From positions 186,001-250,000 of the forward strand of contig NZ_VFMS01000001.1 of the NCBI RefSeq assembly GCF_006715165.1: DNA of 64,000 nucleotides, given 5' to 3'. Below the pieces are notes generated by a model. The model searched no databases, was not told where the DNA came from, and worked only from the letters and a program-made list of their open reading frames with translations. Within the stretch, counting starts at the first letter, position 1. Every line of letters starts with the position of its first letter. Below are positions 28,909 to 37,601 of the stretch, one piece after another. This stretch comes from Arthrobacter sp. SLBN-122 (GTDB lineage Bacteria > Actinomycetota > Actinomycetes > Actinomycetales > Micrococcaceae). The translations under genes were made by a program, and so were the position numbers.

Positions 28909-29882
28909 CTGTTTGACTCCAGAATTTTGCTGACGTTGTTCACATTGTCCGTCATCCACTGCAGGTAGGTCTTGCCCTCCGGCAGGGTTTCGGTGAAGTC
29001 CACCACCGGAACGCCTGCGGCTTCGGCCGCTTTCTTCAGCGTTTCCGTCTGCGGGCCTTCGGTCTGGGCGTTGTAGGCCAGCAGCCGCACGGTCCTGGAC
29101 GCCACCACGTCGGTGGCCTCCTTCATGGCGGCGGGCGGCACGTCAGTGCCCTCCTCGATCGCGGCAGTGTACTGCTCCGGCGTGGCGTTCTTCAGGCCGG
29201 CATCTTCGAGCAGGTACAGCGGGACGGGTTCGGTGACCGCAACCTGGCCTCCGGACGCCGCGGCTTTCGCGGCGTCCAGCTTGCCGTGCAGCCCTGCGAG
29301 GGAAGACTTGAAGGCGTCGGCGTTGGCAGTGAATGTGGCAGCGGAACCGGGATCCAGCGCGCCGAGCTTCTCCGCAACACTGTCGGCCACGCGCTCCATG
29401 GCCGGCAGGCTGTACCAGACGTGCTCGTTGACGTCGCCGTGATCGTGCCCGTCCGAACCTTCCGCCGCCGGCGGGGTCGCCGCCTGGGTCTCCTCTTCCG
29501 GGTGGGCAAGGCCGGAGATTTCGACGGCGGTCAGCACGGAGCCGCTGTCCAGCTTGCTGCTCTCCACCAGGGTATGGAGGAAATCGTCGTAGCCGCCGCC
29601 GTTTTCGATGACCAGCTGGGCTTTGGAGACGGTCAGGCGGTCCTGGGCGGTTGCCTCGTAGGAGTGCGGGTCCTGGCCGGCGCTGTTGATGATCGCGGTG
29701 ACGTTGACCTTATCCCCGCCAATGGTCCTGGCGATGTCGCCGTACACATTCGTGGAAGCTACGACATTGATCCCCTGTGCGGACGCAGGACTCCCGGGCT
29801 GTTGCGTACTGCATGCAGTCAGCAACAGCCCAAGTCCCGTCAAGGCGGCAAGGAAAGAGCTGGCAGCGGCTGTACGGCGCAC
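28905..29882 (-). CDS. znuA: Zinc ABC transporter substrate-binding lipoprotein ZnuA
   Basis: 325 residues. Signal peptide and lipobox: VRRTAAASSFLAALTGLGLLLTAC, with LTAC the cleavage site. It has the ZinT/TroA-type fold of cluster A-I metal-binding proteins; a His/Asp-rich loop SDGHDHGDVNEHVWYSL (about 185-205) is typical of zinc-specific members. Metal ligands are likely in the PHSYEAT and NEHVWY histidines. The GTG at 29882 is preceded by GAGG and follows a long palindrome, the likely Zur operator. First gene of the operon. Confidence 0.95.
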   Translation of the reverse strand: MRRTAAASSFLAALTGLGLLLTACSTQQPGSPASAQGINVVASTNVYGDIARTIGGDKVNVTAIINSAGQDPHSYEATAQDRLTVSKAQLVIENGGGYDDFLHTLVESSKLDSGSVLTAVEISGLAHPEEETQAATPPAAEGSDGHDHGDVNEHVWYSLPAMERVADSVAEKLGALDPGSAATFTANADAFKSSLAGLHGKLDAAKAAASGGQVAVTEPVPLYLLEDAGLKNATPEQYTAAIEEGTDVPPAAMKEATDVVASRTVRLLAYNAQTEGPQTETLKKAAEAAGVPVVDFTETLPEGKTYLQWMTDNVNNVSKILESNR

Positions 29883-29930
29883 GGAAAACCTCAGTTCACA
29901 CAGATGGGGAGGATGACAGTGCAAGCCTAT

Positions 29931-29959
29931 ACCTAAATGCGAATGATTCCTATTTAGGT
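29931..29959 (-). promoter_or_regulatory. Candidate Zur operator upstream of znuA
   Basis: A 29-bp near-perfect palindrome: outer arms ACCTAAAT and ATTTAGGT, inner arms GAAT and ATTC around a central G. 24 of its 29 positions pair symmetrically. It lies 49-77 bases before the znuA GTG and overlaps the stop codon of the upstream CNNM gene. The GAAT-n-ATTC core resembles the AATnATT-centred zinc boxes of actinobacterial Zur. Binding has not been shown. Confidence 0.7.
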
Positions 29960-31029
29960 CCGCTGCCGTTGGGCTGGCCCAGGCGACGGATCCCGGTGGC
30001 CTGCGTCGCATCGCGGATTTCGCCAACGAGCTGTTCAATGACGTCCTCCAGGAAGAGCACACCGCGCGTCCTGCCGTCCGGGCCTATGACGCGGGCCAGG
30101 TGGGATCCCGTTCGCTGCATGACGGACATCGCCTTTTCGATCTCGTCACCCAGTGCCAGGTTGGCCAGCGACCGGATGCGGCTCTCGGCAATCGGCAGCT
30201 CGTAGGCAGACTCCGGAATGGACAGCACATCCTTGACGTGGAGGTAGCCGTAAAGCATGTCCTCGTCATCCAGCATGGGAAACCGGGAGAACCCCGTACG
30301 GCTGACGGTCTTTTCAAACTCCACCGGAGTGGTGGAAGCCCCCAGCATGACCAGGTTTTCGAGCGGCACCATGATGTCCTCCGCCGTGTGCTCCGAGAAC
30401 TCGAGCGCACCGGTGATGAGCCCGGCGTCGTCGTCCACCAGCCCATGGCGTGTGGACTCCTGGACGATCGACTGCACCTCCTCCAGGGTGAAGGAGGACG
30501 TCACCTCGTCCTTGGGTTCGATCCGCATCAGTTTGAGGATGTGGTTGGCCGACCAGTTGAGAACTGAAATCACCGGGTGGACCAGCCGCGAGACGAACAG
30601 CAGGGGCGGGGCCAGGACCAGTGCCGCCTTGTCCGCCACGGACACCGAAATGTTCTTGGGCACCATCTCGCCGAAGGTGACGTGCAGGAAGGTCACCAGC
30701 ATCAGGGCCACCGCGAAGGCCGCAACGTCCGCGGCTTCCGCCGGCAGGCCCACCGCCTCCATGGGGGCGGCAAGCAGGTGGTGGATCGCCGGCTCGGCCA
30801 CCAGCAGGATCAGCAGCGAACACACGGTGATGCCCAGCTGCGCGCAGGCCAGCATCAACGACACATTCTCCATGGCGCGCAGGGTGGTCTGGGCGCGCTT
30901 GGAGCCGGCATCGGCCAAAGGCTCGATCTGGCTGCGGCGCGCGGACATGATGGCGAATTCAGCGCCCACGAAAAAGGCGTTGCCCAGCAGGAGGAAGCCC
31001 AGCCAAAGTATTCCGGCCCAGTCGCTCAT
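29950..31029 (-). CDS. CNNM/hemolysin-family membrane protein with CBS domains
   Basis: 359 residues: a DUF21 transmembrane domain (about 1-190, three to four segments; FVGAEFAIMSARRSQ, HVTFGEMVPKNISV) followed by two CBS domains (about 205-335; EDIMVPLENLVMLGA). Such proteins are proposed Mg2+/divalent-cation transporters of the CorC/MpfA/CNNM family. It lacks the C-terminal CorC_HlyC domain present in its upstream paralog; the pair may work together. The ATG overlaps the stop of that gene (ATGA). It ends inside the Zur palindrome. Confidence 0.88.
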   Translation of the reverse strand: MSDWAGILWLGFLLLGNAFFVGAEFAIMSARRSQIEPLADAGSKRAQTTLRAMENVSLMLACAQLGITVCSLLILLVAEPAIHHLLAAPMEAVGLPAEAADVAAFAVALMLVTFLHVTFGEMVPKNISVSVADKAALVLAPPLLFVSRLVHPVISVLNWSANHILKLMRIEPKDEVTSSFTLEEVQSIVQESTRHGLVDDDAGLITGALEFSEHTAEDIMVPLENLVMLGASTTPVEFEKTVSRTGFSRFPMLDDEDMLYGYLHVKDVLSIPESAYELPIAESRIRSLANLALGDEIEKAMSVMQRTGSHLARVIGPDGRTRGVLFLEDVIEQLVGEIRDATQATGIRRLGQPNGSGPK

Positions 31030-32360
31030 GGCTTGCTCCTGTCATTGGCGTCCTGCACGGCGGGTTGTTCCGCGGGGTGGAAGCAGATGCGGTCGATCCT
31101 GCGGCCGTCCATCCTGGTGACGCTGAGGGTTCCGCCGCCCACGTCGACGGCGTCCCCCACCATGGCGATCCTGCCGAGCTTGCTCATGACGTAGCCGCCC
31201 ACGGTCTCGTAGGCCGCTTCGTCCGGAACGCTCAGTCCCGGAATCTGTTCTGACAACTCATCCGGGCGGAGGAGTCCGGGGAAGTACCAGTCGCCGGAGG
31301 CGCTTTGCAGGAGTCCGGGGCGGACCCTGTCGTGTTCATCCGCCACCTCGCCCACGATTTCCTCCACGAGGTCCTCGAGGGTGGCGATGCCTGCCGTGCC
31401 GCCATATTCATCGAGCACGACCGCCAGCTGGAGGTTTCCCTCCCGCAGCTCGGCCAGCAGTGCATCAAGGTGGATGGTCTCGGGCACCCGCAGCACCTCG
31501 GTCATGATGGCGCCGGCTTCAAGGTTGCGGCGCCGTTCCCACGGCACAGCGACAGCCTTCTTGACATGCACCAGGCCACGGATGTCATCGGCGGAATCAC
31601 CTATGACGGGGAACCGGGAGTATCCGGTCCGCCGTGCGGCATCCACCACATCGGAGACCGGCTGGTCCGCGTCGATCGTCTCAAGCCGGATGCGCGGCGT
31701 CATGACGTCAGCGGCCGTCCGGGTCGAAAAATTAAGGGTGCGGGCGATGAAGTTGGCGGTTCCGGCGTCGAGCGTCCCCATCGCCGCGGACCTGCGAACC
31801 AGCGAGGCAAGCTCTGCAGGTGTCCGCGCTCCGGAGATTTCCTCCTTGGCTTCCAGCCCGAAGATGTGCAGGACCTTGTTGGAAAAGCCGTTGAGGACCA
31901 GGATGGCGGGCTTGAAGATGGCCGTAAAAACCAGTTGTGGTCCGGCCAGTGCCCGGCCCACGGGAAACGCCAGTGCAATCGCCATGTTCTTGGGCACCAG
32001 TTCGCCCAGGAGCATGGACAGCAGTGTGGCCACGACCATCGCCAGGACCAGCGAGATGGACTGCACGGCCACGGCCGGAAGTCCGACGGCGGAAAGCGGC
32101 GCCTCGAGCAGGTGGCCCACCGAGGGTTCCATGACATAGCCGGTGAGCAGAGTGGTCAAGGTGATGCCCAGCTGGCAGCTTGAAAGCTGCGTCGACAGCG
32201 ACTTAAGGCAGGCGAGCAACGGCGCGGCACCGCTGTCGCCGTCGTCAATGGCGCGCTGGACGGTGGCCTGGTCGAGGGCGATGAGGGAGAACTCGACGGC
32301 AACGAAGAATCCGGTGCCGGCGATCAGCAGCAAGCCTGCTGCCAGGAGGAGCCACTCCAT
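31026..32360 (-). CDS. CNNM/hemolysin-family membrane protein with CBS and CorC_HlyC domains
   Basis: 444 residues. DUF21 membrane domain (about 1-190; FFVAVEFSLIALDQATVQRA, LGELVPKNMAIALA), two CBS domains (about 215-340; ADVMTPRIRLETID, VVLDEYGGTAGIATLEDLVEEIVGE), and a CorC_HlyC domain (about 350-430). The full architecture matches MpfA-type magnesium-homeostasis proteins. First gene of the two-gene operon. No M-box-type riboswitch is apparent in the 595-bp gap upstream. Confidence 0.9.
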   Translation of the reverse strand: MEWLLLAAGLLLIAGTGFFVAVEFSLIALDQATVQRAIDDGDSGAAPLLACLKSLSTQLSSCQLGITLTTLLTGYVMEPSVGHLLEAPLSAVGLPAVAVQSISLVLAMVVATLLSMLLGELVPKNMAIALAFPVGRALAGPQLVFTAIFKPAILVLNGFSNKVLHIFGLEAKEEISGARTPAELASLVRRSAAMGTLDAGTANFIARTLNFSTRTAADVMTPRIRLETIDADQPVSDVVDAARRTGYSRFPVIGDSADDIRGLVHVKKAVAVPWERRRNLEAGAIMTEVLRVPETIHLDALLAELREGNLQLAVVLDEYGGTAGIATLEDLVEEIVGEVADEHDRVRPGLLQSASGDWYFPGLLRPDELSEQIPGLSVPDEAAYETVGGYVMSKLGRIAMVGDAVDVGGGTLSVTRMDGRRIDRICFHPAEQPAVQDANDRSKP

Positions 32361-32955
32361 TCAGCATCCCGCCTGGAGTGCCGAAAGGGGCCCAAGGTCA
32401 GTCAAACGGAGAGGGGAAAAGCTGTTTCGGCCCGGCGGAGGATGGTCGGCGGATCGTGATGACCGTTCCGTGCAGGCCGCGGCAAGCTGGGCCGTTGGCT
32501 GGTGATGGGCGCGTTGTCGGGGTTTGCCGGCTCTGGGGGCGGACTGCGCGGTGCTTCTCTTGGAGCTCCGCTGACAGCGCCCAGGCCGGCACCTAGATTT
32601 ACTGTCCATAAGACTTTCAGTCTACAGGAGCGGCCCCCTCCCCTGATGCGCGGCAGGGTGTCCTGGGCCGGCACGTTTTCCGGCCCCCGAAGCCCTCCCC
32701 GGGGCTGCGGGCAAGGCACGGCGCGCAGCGGGGGCTGCCGTCCCCGGGCCCACATTCGGACGCTTTTTTAGCCCTGCATTTAGCCCCGCGAACGTCACTT
32801 CATGATTTGGGTCACCCTTATTGGCAGTTAACACAGGATGCTCACTAGACTTGCAAAGGGTCTGGGTTCAGAGGACGCAGAGACTGGTTCGATCGCAGTG
32901 CTGAAGCACCGGGGGGCCAAAGAGAAATCAAACTCATGGAAGAGGCGTATTTCAA
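32361..32955. other. 595-bp intergenic region between divergent CNNM and kgd genes
   Basis: No convincing gene: small frames here lack ribosome sites and family features. The left two thirds are GC-rich. The 190 bases before kgd are more A/T-rich and probably hold its promoter and leader; TTGGCA (32821-32826) and TAGACT (32846-32851) are possible hexamers, but the 19-base spacing is poor. The segment CACTTCATGATTTGGGTCAC just upstream is an imperfect palindrome. The leader of about 100 bases before the kgd GTG is purine-rich. Confidence 0.5.
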
Positions 32956-35900
32956 GTGCCAGAGCAGCCAAGCCACCGTCTACCAGAGGAATTTGGCGGG
33001 AACGAGTGGCTCGTTGACGAACTGTACGAGCAGTACCAAAAGGACAAGAATGCTGTGGACGCCAAGTGGTGGCCGCTGTTTGAATCCTTCGACTCGGGTA
33101 ACGGTTCTTCCAACAACGGAAATTCCGCTCACGCTGCCAACCCTCCTACCCGGGAACTTCCCGTGGTGAAGCCGGCACCCTCTGCTTCGGCACCGTCGCC
33201 GGCTGCAGCGCCTGCCGCTCCCCCGGCCGCCCCGGCGCCCGCCGCTCCGGCAGCGGCCCCTGCACCTGTGAAGAAGGCCCCCGCCACGGAGGCACGCGAC
33301 GGCGGCAAGAAGACTGAAGCAGGAACCGGCTCGCAGCCCATTCCGGCGCAGCTGCCCAAGAACGTCAAGGCTCCCACCGCGCCGGAGGAGGACGTCGTCT
33401 CCGTCCTCCGCGGACCGGCCAAGGCCATCGCCACCAACATGGTCACCAGCCTTCAGGTGCCCACCGCCACCAGCGTCCGCGCAATTCCCGCCAAGCTGCT
33501 GATCGACAACCGCGTCGTCATCAACTCCAACCTCGCCCGCGCCCGCGGCGGCAAGGTTTCCTTCACGCACCTCATTGGCTACGCCGTGATCCGCGCGCTG
33601 TCCCAGTTCCCGTCGATGAACGTCTACTACGACGAGGTGGACGGCAAGCCCGTCGCAGTCCAGCCGGCACATGTCAACTTCGGCATCGCCATCGACATGC
33701 CCAAGCCCGACGGCACCCGCCTGCTCATGGTCCCGAACATCAAGAAGGCCGAGACCCTCAACTTCGCCGAGTTCTGGCACACCTACGAGGACCTCATCAA
33801 GCGAGCCCGGAACGGCAAGCTCACCGCCGAGGACCACCAGGGCACCACCGTTTCCCTGACCAACCCCGGCGGCATCGGCACCGTGCACTCGGTGCCGCGC
33901 CTCTCCAAGGGCCAGGCCGCCATCATCGGCGTCGGCGCCCTTGACTACCCCGCCGAGTTCCAGGGCGCCAGCGAAAAGATCATCGCGCAGAACGCCATCA
34001 GCAAGGTCCTCACGCTTACTTCGACGTACGACCACCGCGTCATCCAGGGCGCCGGCAGCGGCGAGTTCCTCAAGCTGGTGCACCAGCTGCTGCTCGGTGC
34101 GCAGAACTTCTACGACGAGATCTTCGAAGCCCTGCGCATCCCCTACGAGCCCGTGCGCTGGAGCCCGGACCTTCAGGTGGATCCGGCCGACGAGATCAAC
34201 AAGGTGGCCCGGATCCAGCAGCTGATCCACTCCTTCCGCGTGCGCGGACACCTCATGGCGGATACCGATCCGCTGGAGTACGTCCAGCGCAAGCACCCGG
34301 ACCTCGACGTCCTCACCTACGGCCTGACCCTCTGGGACCTGGACCGCGAATGGCCCACGGGCGGCTTCGGCGGCAAGCCGATGCTGAAGTTCCGCGACAT
34401 CCTCGGAGTCCTGCGCGATGCCTACTGCCGCACCACCGGCATCGAATACATGCACATCCAGGAGCCCGCCGAGCGCAAATGGTTCCAGGACCAGCTGGAA
34501 CACGCCTACTCCAAGCCCAGCCGCGAAGAGCAGCTGCGCATTGTCTCCAAGCTGAACGCGGCCGAGGCCTTCGAGACCTTCCTGCAGACCAAGTTCGTTG
34601 GGCAGAAGCGCTTCTCGCTGGAAGGCGGCGAGTCCCTGATCCCGCTGCTGGACGCCATCATGTCCGATGCAGCCGACGACGGCCTGGACGAAGTCGCCAT
34701 CGGCATGGCCCACCGTGGCCGCCTCAACGTCCTGACCAACATTGCCGGCAAGACCTACGCGCAGGTCTTCCGGGAATTCGAAGGAACGCAGGATCCGCGC
34801 TCCATTCAGGGTTCCGGTGACGTCAAGTACCACCTGGGCACCGAGGGCACCTTCACGTCGGACAACGGCAAGGAGACCAAGGTCTACCTCGCCGCCAACC
34901 CGTCCCACCTGGAAGCCGTGGACTCCGTCCTCGAAGGCATTGTCAGGGCCAAGCAGGACCGCCTGGACCAGGGCGAATCGTTTCCCGTCCTGCCCATCAT
35001 GGTCCACGGCGATGCTGCCTTCGCCGGCCAGGGCGTGGTGGCGGAAACGCTCAACCTTTCCCAGCTGCGCGGCTACCGCACCGGCGGAACCATCCACATC
35101 GTGGTCAACAACCAGGTCGGCTTCACCACCGCCCCGTCATCGTCGCGCTCGTCCACGTACTCCACCGACGTTGCCAAGATGATCCAGGCACCGGTCTTCC
35201 ACGTGAACGGCGACGACCCCGAGGCCGTTGTCCGCATCGGCCAGCTTGCCTACGAATTCCGCCAGCGCTTCCACAAGGACGTCGTCATCGACATGGTGTG
35301 CTACCGGCGCCGTGGCCACAACGAGGGCGACGACCCCTCGATGACCCAGCCGCTGATGTACAACCTGATCGAGGCCAAGCGCTCCGTCCGCAAGCTGTAC
35401 ACCGAGTCGCTGATCGGCCGCGGAGACATCACCGAGGAAGAAGCCGAGCAGCTGCTCCGCGACTACCAGGAACGGCTGGAGCGTGTCTTTGCCGAGACCC
35501 ACGCCGCCCAGACCTCCCCGATCCCGATCGTCACCGCGGATTCCGCCGCCGTGTCCGATATCGAGCGGCCCATGGCACAGCAGTCCGATTCCAGCGTCAG
35601 CGCTCCGGTCTCCACGGCCATTAGCGCCGAGACCCTGGCCCGGATCGGCAAGGCACACGTCGAGATCCCCGAGGGCTTCACGGTTCACCCGAAGCTGAAG
35701 CAGCTGCTGGAGAAGCGCGAGCAGATGTCCCGCCAGGGCGGCATCGACTGGGGCTTCGGCGAGATCGCAGCCTTCGGGTCCCTGATCATGGAAGGCGTGC
35801 CCGTACGCCTCGCCGGCCAGGACTCGCGCCGCGGCACGTTCGTGCAGCGCCACGCTGTCTTCCACGACCGCGCCAACGGCAAGGAATGGCTGCCGCTGGG

Positions 35901-36765
35901 CAACCTTTCCGACGACCAGGCCAAGCTGTGGATCTATGATTCGCTGCTGTCCGAATACGCTGCCATGGGCTTCGAGTACGGCTACTCAGTGGAGCGCCCG
36001 GACGCCCTGGTCCTCTGGGAAGCCCAGTTCGGCGACTTCGTCAACGGTGCACAGACCATCATCGACGAATTCATCTCCTCTGCCGAGCAGAAATGGGGCC
36101 AGCGTTCCTCCTTGGTCCTGATGCTCCCGCACGGCTACGAAGGCCAGGGACCTGACCACTCCTCTGCGAGGATCGAGCGCTTCCTGCAGCTGTGTGCAGA
36201 AGACAACATGATCGTGGCCAACCCCACCACGGCGGCTTCGCACTTCCACCTGCTGCGCCGCCAGGCGTACAACCGCCCGCGGAAGCCGCTGATCATCTTC
36301 ACGCCCAAGCAGCTGCTGCGCCTGAAGGCTGCCGCATCGTCCGTGGAGGACTTCACCAACGGCACCTTCCGCCCCGTCATCGGTGAGCATGAGCAGCTGC
36401 CGGCGACCGCCGTCGAACGCGTCCTCCTGGTCTCCGGCCGCCTGTACTACGATCTCCTGTCCACCCGGCAGAAGACCGGCGACAAGACCACCGCCATCAT
36501 CCGCGTGGAGCAGCTCTACCCGCTGCCGCACGAGGAGATCGCGGCTGAGCTCGCCAAGTACCCCAACGCCGAAGTGGTCTGGGCCCAGGACGAGCCTGCC
36601 AACCAGGGCCCCTGGCCGTTCATTGGCCTGAACCTGCCGGAGGTCCTCGACCGCCGCGTGCGCCTGGTATCCCGGCCGGCCTCCGCCTCCACCGCAGCTG
36701 GCTCCATGAAACGGCACGCCGCGGAACAGGATGTCCTCCTGAAGCAGGCATTTGCACGGAAGTAA
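32956..36765 (+). CDS. kgd: Multifunctional 2-oxoglutarate decarboxylase / dehydrogenase E1-E2 (Kgd/OdhA)
   Basis: 1269 residues, the actinobacterial fusion. The N-terminal peptide FGGNEWLVDELYEQYQKDKN is followed by a Pro/Ala-rich linker (about 55-115). The E2-like acyltransferase domain (about 120-385) has the active-site histidine H360 in YDHRVIQGAGSGEF. The thiamine-diphosphate E1 region (about 410-1269) has GMAHRGRLNVL, HGDAAFAGQGVVAE and VNNQVGFTT. It lacks a lipoyl domain, so it must use the lipoyl domain of another E2. It catalyses 2-oxoglutarate to succinyl-CoA or succinate semialdehyde flux in the TCA cycle and is usually controlled by an OdhI/GarA FHA protein. GTG start with GGAAGAGG upstream. 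Confidence 0.97.
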   Translation: MPEQPSHRLPEEFGGNEWLVDELYEQYQKDKNAVDAKWWPLFESFDSGNGSSNNGNSAHAANPPTRELPVVKPAPSASAPSPAAAPAAPPAAPAPAAPAAAPAPVKKAPATEARDGGKKTEAGTGSQPIPAQLPKNVKAPTAPEEDVVSVLRGPAKAIATNMVTSLQVPTATSVRAIPAKLLIDNRVVINSNLARARGGKVSFTHLIGYAVIRALSQFPSMNVYYDEVDGKPVAVQPAHVNFGIAIDMPKPDGTRLLMVPNIKKAETLNFAEFWHTYEDLIKRARNGKLTAEDHQGTTVSLTNPGGIGTVHSVPRLSKGQAAIIGVGALDYPAEFQGASEKIIAQNAISKVLTLTSTYDHRVIQGAGSGEFLKLVHQLLLGAQNFYDEIFEALRIPYEPVRWSPDLQVDPADEINKVARIQQLIHSFRVRGHLMADTDPLEYVQRKHPDLDVLTYGLTLWDLDREWPTGGFGGKPMLKFRDILGVLRDAYCRTTGIEYMHIQEPAERKWFQDQLEHAYSKPSREEQLRIVSKLNAAEAFETFLQTKFVGQKRFSLEGGESLIPLLDAIMSDAADDGLDEVAIGMAHRGRLNVLTNIAGKTYAQVFREFEGTQDPRSIQGSGDVKYHLGTEGTFTSDNGKETKVYLAANPSHLEAVDSVLEGIVRAKQDRLDQGESFPVLPIMVHGDAAFAGQGVVAETLNLSQLRGYRTGGTIHIVVNNQVGFTTAPSSSRSSTYSTDVAKMIQAPVFHVNGDDPEAVVRIGQLAYEFRQRFHKDVVIDMVCYRRRGHNEGDDPSMTQPLMYNLIEAKRSVRKLYTESLIGRGDITEEEAEQLLRDYQERLERVFAETHAAQTSPIPIVTADSAAVSDIERPMAQQSDSSVSAPVSTAISAETLARIGKAHVEIPEGFTVHPKLKQLLEKREQMSRQGGIDWGFGEIAAFGSLIMEGVPVRLAGQDSRRGTFVQRHAVFHDRANGKEWLPLGNLSDDQAKLWIYDSLLSEYAAMGFEYGYSVERPDALVLWEAQFGDFVNGAQTIIDEFISSAEQKWGQRSSLVLMLPHGYEGQGPDHSSARIERFLQLCAEDNMIVANPTTAASHFHLLRRQAYNRPRKPLIIFTPKQLLRLKAAASSVEDFTNGTFRPVIGEHEQLPATAVERVLLVSGRLYYDLLSTRQKTGDKTTAIIRVEQLYPLPHEEIAAELAKYPNAEVVWAQDEPANQGPWPFIGLNLPEVLDRRVRLVSRPASASTAAGSMKRHAAEQDVLLKQAFARK

Positions 36766-36774
36766 GCAGTAAGG

Positions 36775-36824
36775 CTGCCCGGCCGGAGTCGAAATACCAG
36801 ACTCCGGCCGGGCAGTTCTGTTTA
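36775..36824 (+). terminator. Rho-independent terminator after kgd
   Basis: A perfect 16-bp stem, CTGCCCGGCCGGAGTC / GACTCCGGCCGGGCAG, with a 9-base loop, followed by TTCTGTTT. It begins 9 bases after the kgd stop. Confidence 0.9.
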
Positions 36825-36920
36825 ATGGATGAACAGCGCCGCCCCGTACCTCCGCAGCCGCGGCGGCGACGATGCAGCGGCCGTACCGAAGCAAACCCGT
36901 ACCGAAGTAAAGAGGAACGC

Positions 36921-37520
36921 GTGGAAGACAGGAAGCTGCGGATCGCAGCTGTAGGAGACGAACTGCTGGCCGGACTGGGCGATCCCAGGGCGCTTGGCTG
37001 GCTGGGCCGCGTCCTGGCCCGCACTCCCCAGGACGGCATGCTCCTGGAAAGCTACTCCCTCCCCTGTCCGCAGGAAGGTACGGAGGGGCTGGCCGCGCGG
37101 TGGCTGGATGAAGCCGGCCGGCGCTTCAGCGCCCAGGCGGAGAACAGGCTGGTCATCGGCCTGTCCGGACGGGACATCGAGTTTGGCCTCTCCACGGCAC
37201 GGAGCAGGCTGAATCTGGCCAACATCCTGGACTCGGCTTCGCAGAACCGGATAGAGGTTTTCGTTGTGGGGCCGCCGCCCACACTTGACCCGGCGCAGAA
37301 CCGGCGGCTTGACGAACTGAACACCGCCTTCGCTGACGTCACCACCCGCCGCAAGCACCTCTACGTCGACACGTTCTCGCCCTTGCTGAACCATGAACAG
37401 TGGCGCCAGGACCTTGCGGCCAACGGCGGTACGCCCGGCCAGGCAGGGTATGGCCTGATGGCATGGCTGGTGCTGCACCGCGGCTGGTTCCAGTGGCTCC
37501 GCCTGGACGCGCCCCAGTAA
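36921..37520 (+). CDS. SGNH/GDSL-fold protein lacking catalytic residues
   Basis: 199 residues from a GTG with GAGGAA before it. The overall pattern is that of GDSL lipases: RIAAVGDELLAGLGDPRALGWLGRV at the block I position, VIGLSGRDIEFGLS at block III, VFVVGPPPTLDP, and a C-terminal block. The nucleophile serine of GDS is a glutamate (GDEL), the GxND asparagine is not evident, and the D-x-x-H pair is replaced by NGGTPGQAGYGLMAW. It is therefore probably not an esterase in the usual way, and could be a binding protein. No signal peptide. Function unknown. Confidence 0.75.
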   Translation: MEDRKLRIAAVGDELLAGLGDPRALGWLGRVLARTPQDGMLLESYSLPCPQEGTEGLAARWLDEAGRRFSAQAENRLVIGLSGRDIEFGLSTARSRLNLANILDSASQNRIEVFVVGPPPTLDPAQNRRLDELNTAFADVTTRRKHLYVDTFSPLLNHEQWRQDLAANGGTPGQAGYGLMAWLVLHRGWFQWLRLDAPQ

Positions 37521-37561
37521 CCCCTTTCGAGATACCTTGACCACGCCTTCCGGCGGCATTA

Positions 37562-37586
37562 CGTTGGAGGCCAACGCGATATATCG
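37562..37586. promoter_or_regulatory. Paired palindromes upstream of DUF4097-PadR genes
   Basis: Two adjacent dyads: CGTTGG-AGG-CCAACG (37562-37576) and CGATATATCG (37577-37586). They lie 16-40 bases before the DUF4097 ATG. The second, A/T-rich dyad is a plausible PadR operator for autoregulation by the regulator encoded downstream; this is inferred from position only. Confidence 0.5.
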
Positions 37587-37601
37587 TCTTTGGAGGGGAC
37601 C

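Noticed and set aside
32502..32771. Small 89-codon frame in the gap before kgd
   Set aside because: No ribosome site, no similarity, composition (Pro/Arg/Gly) of random GC-rich DNA.
32980..35097. 705-codon open frame antisense to kgd
   Set aside because: The sense frame has the conserved E1/E2 motifs; this is its shadow with low-complexity Gly/Val/Arg composition.
32956..36765. Lipoyl domain in Kgd
   Set aside because: The N-terminal segment is a Pro/Ala-rich linker without a lipoyl-lysine motif; actinobacterial Kgd normally lacks it.
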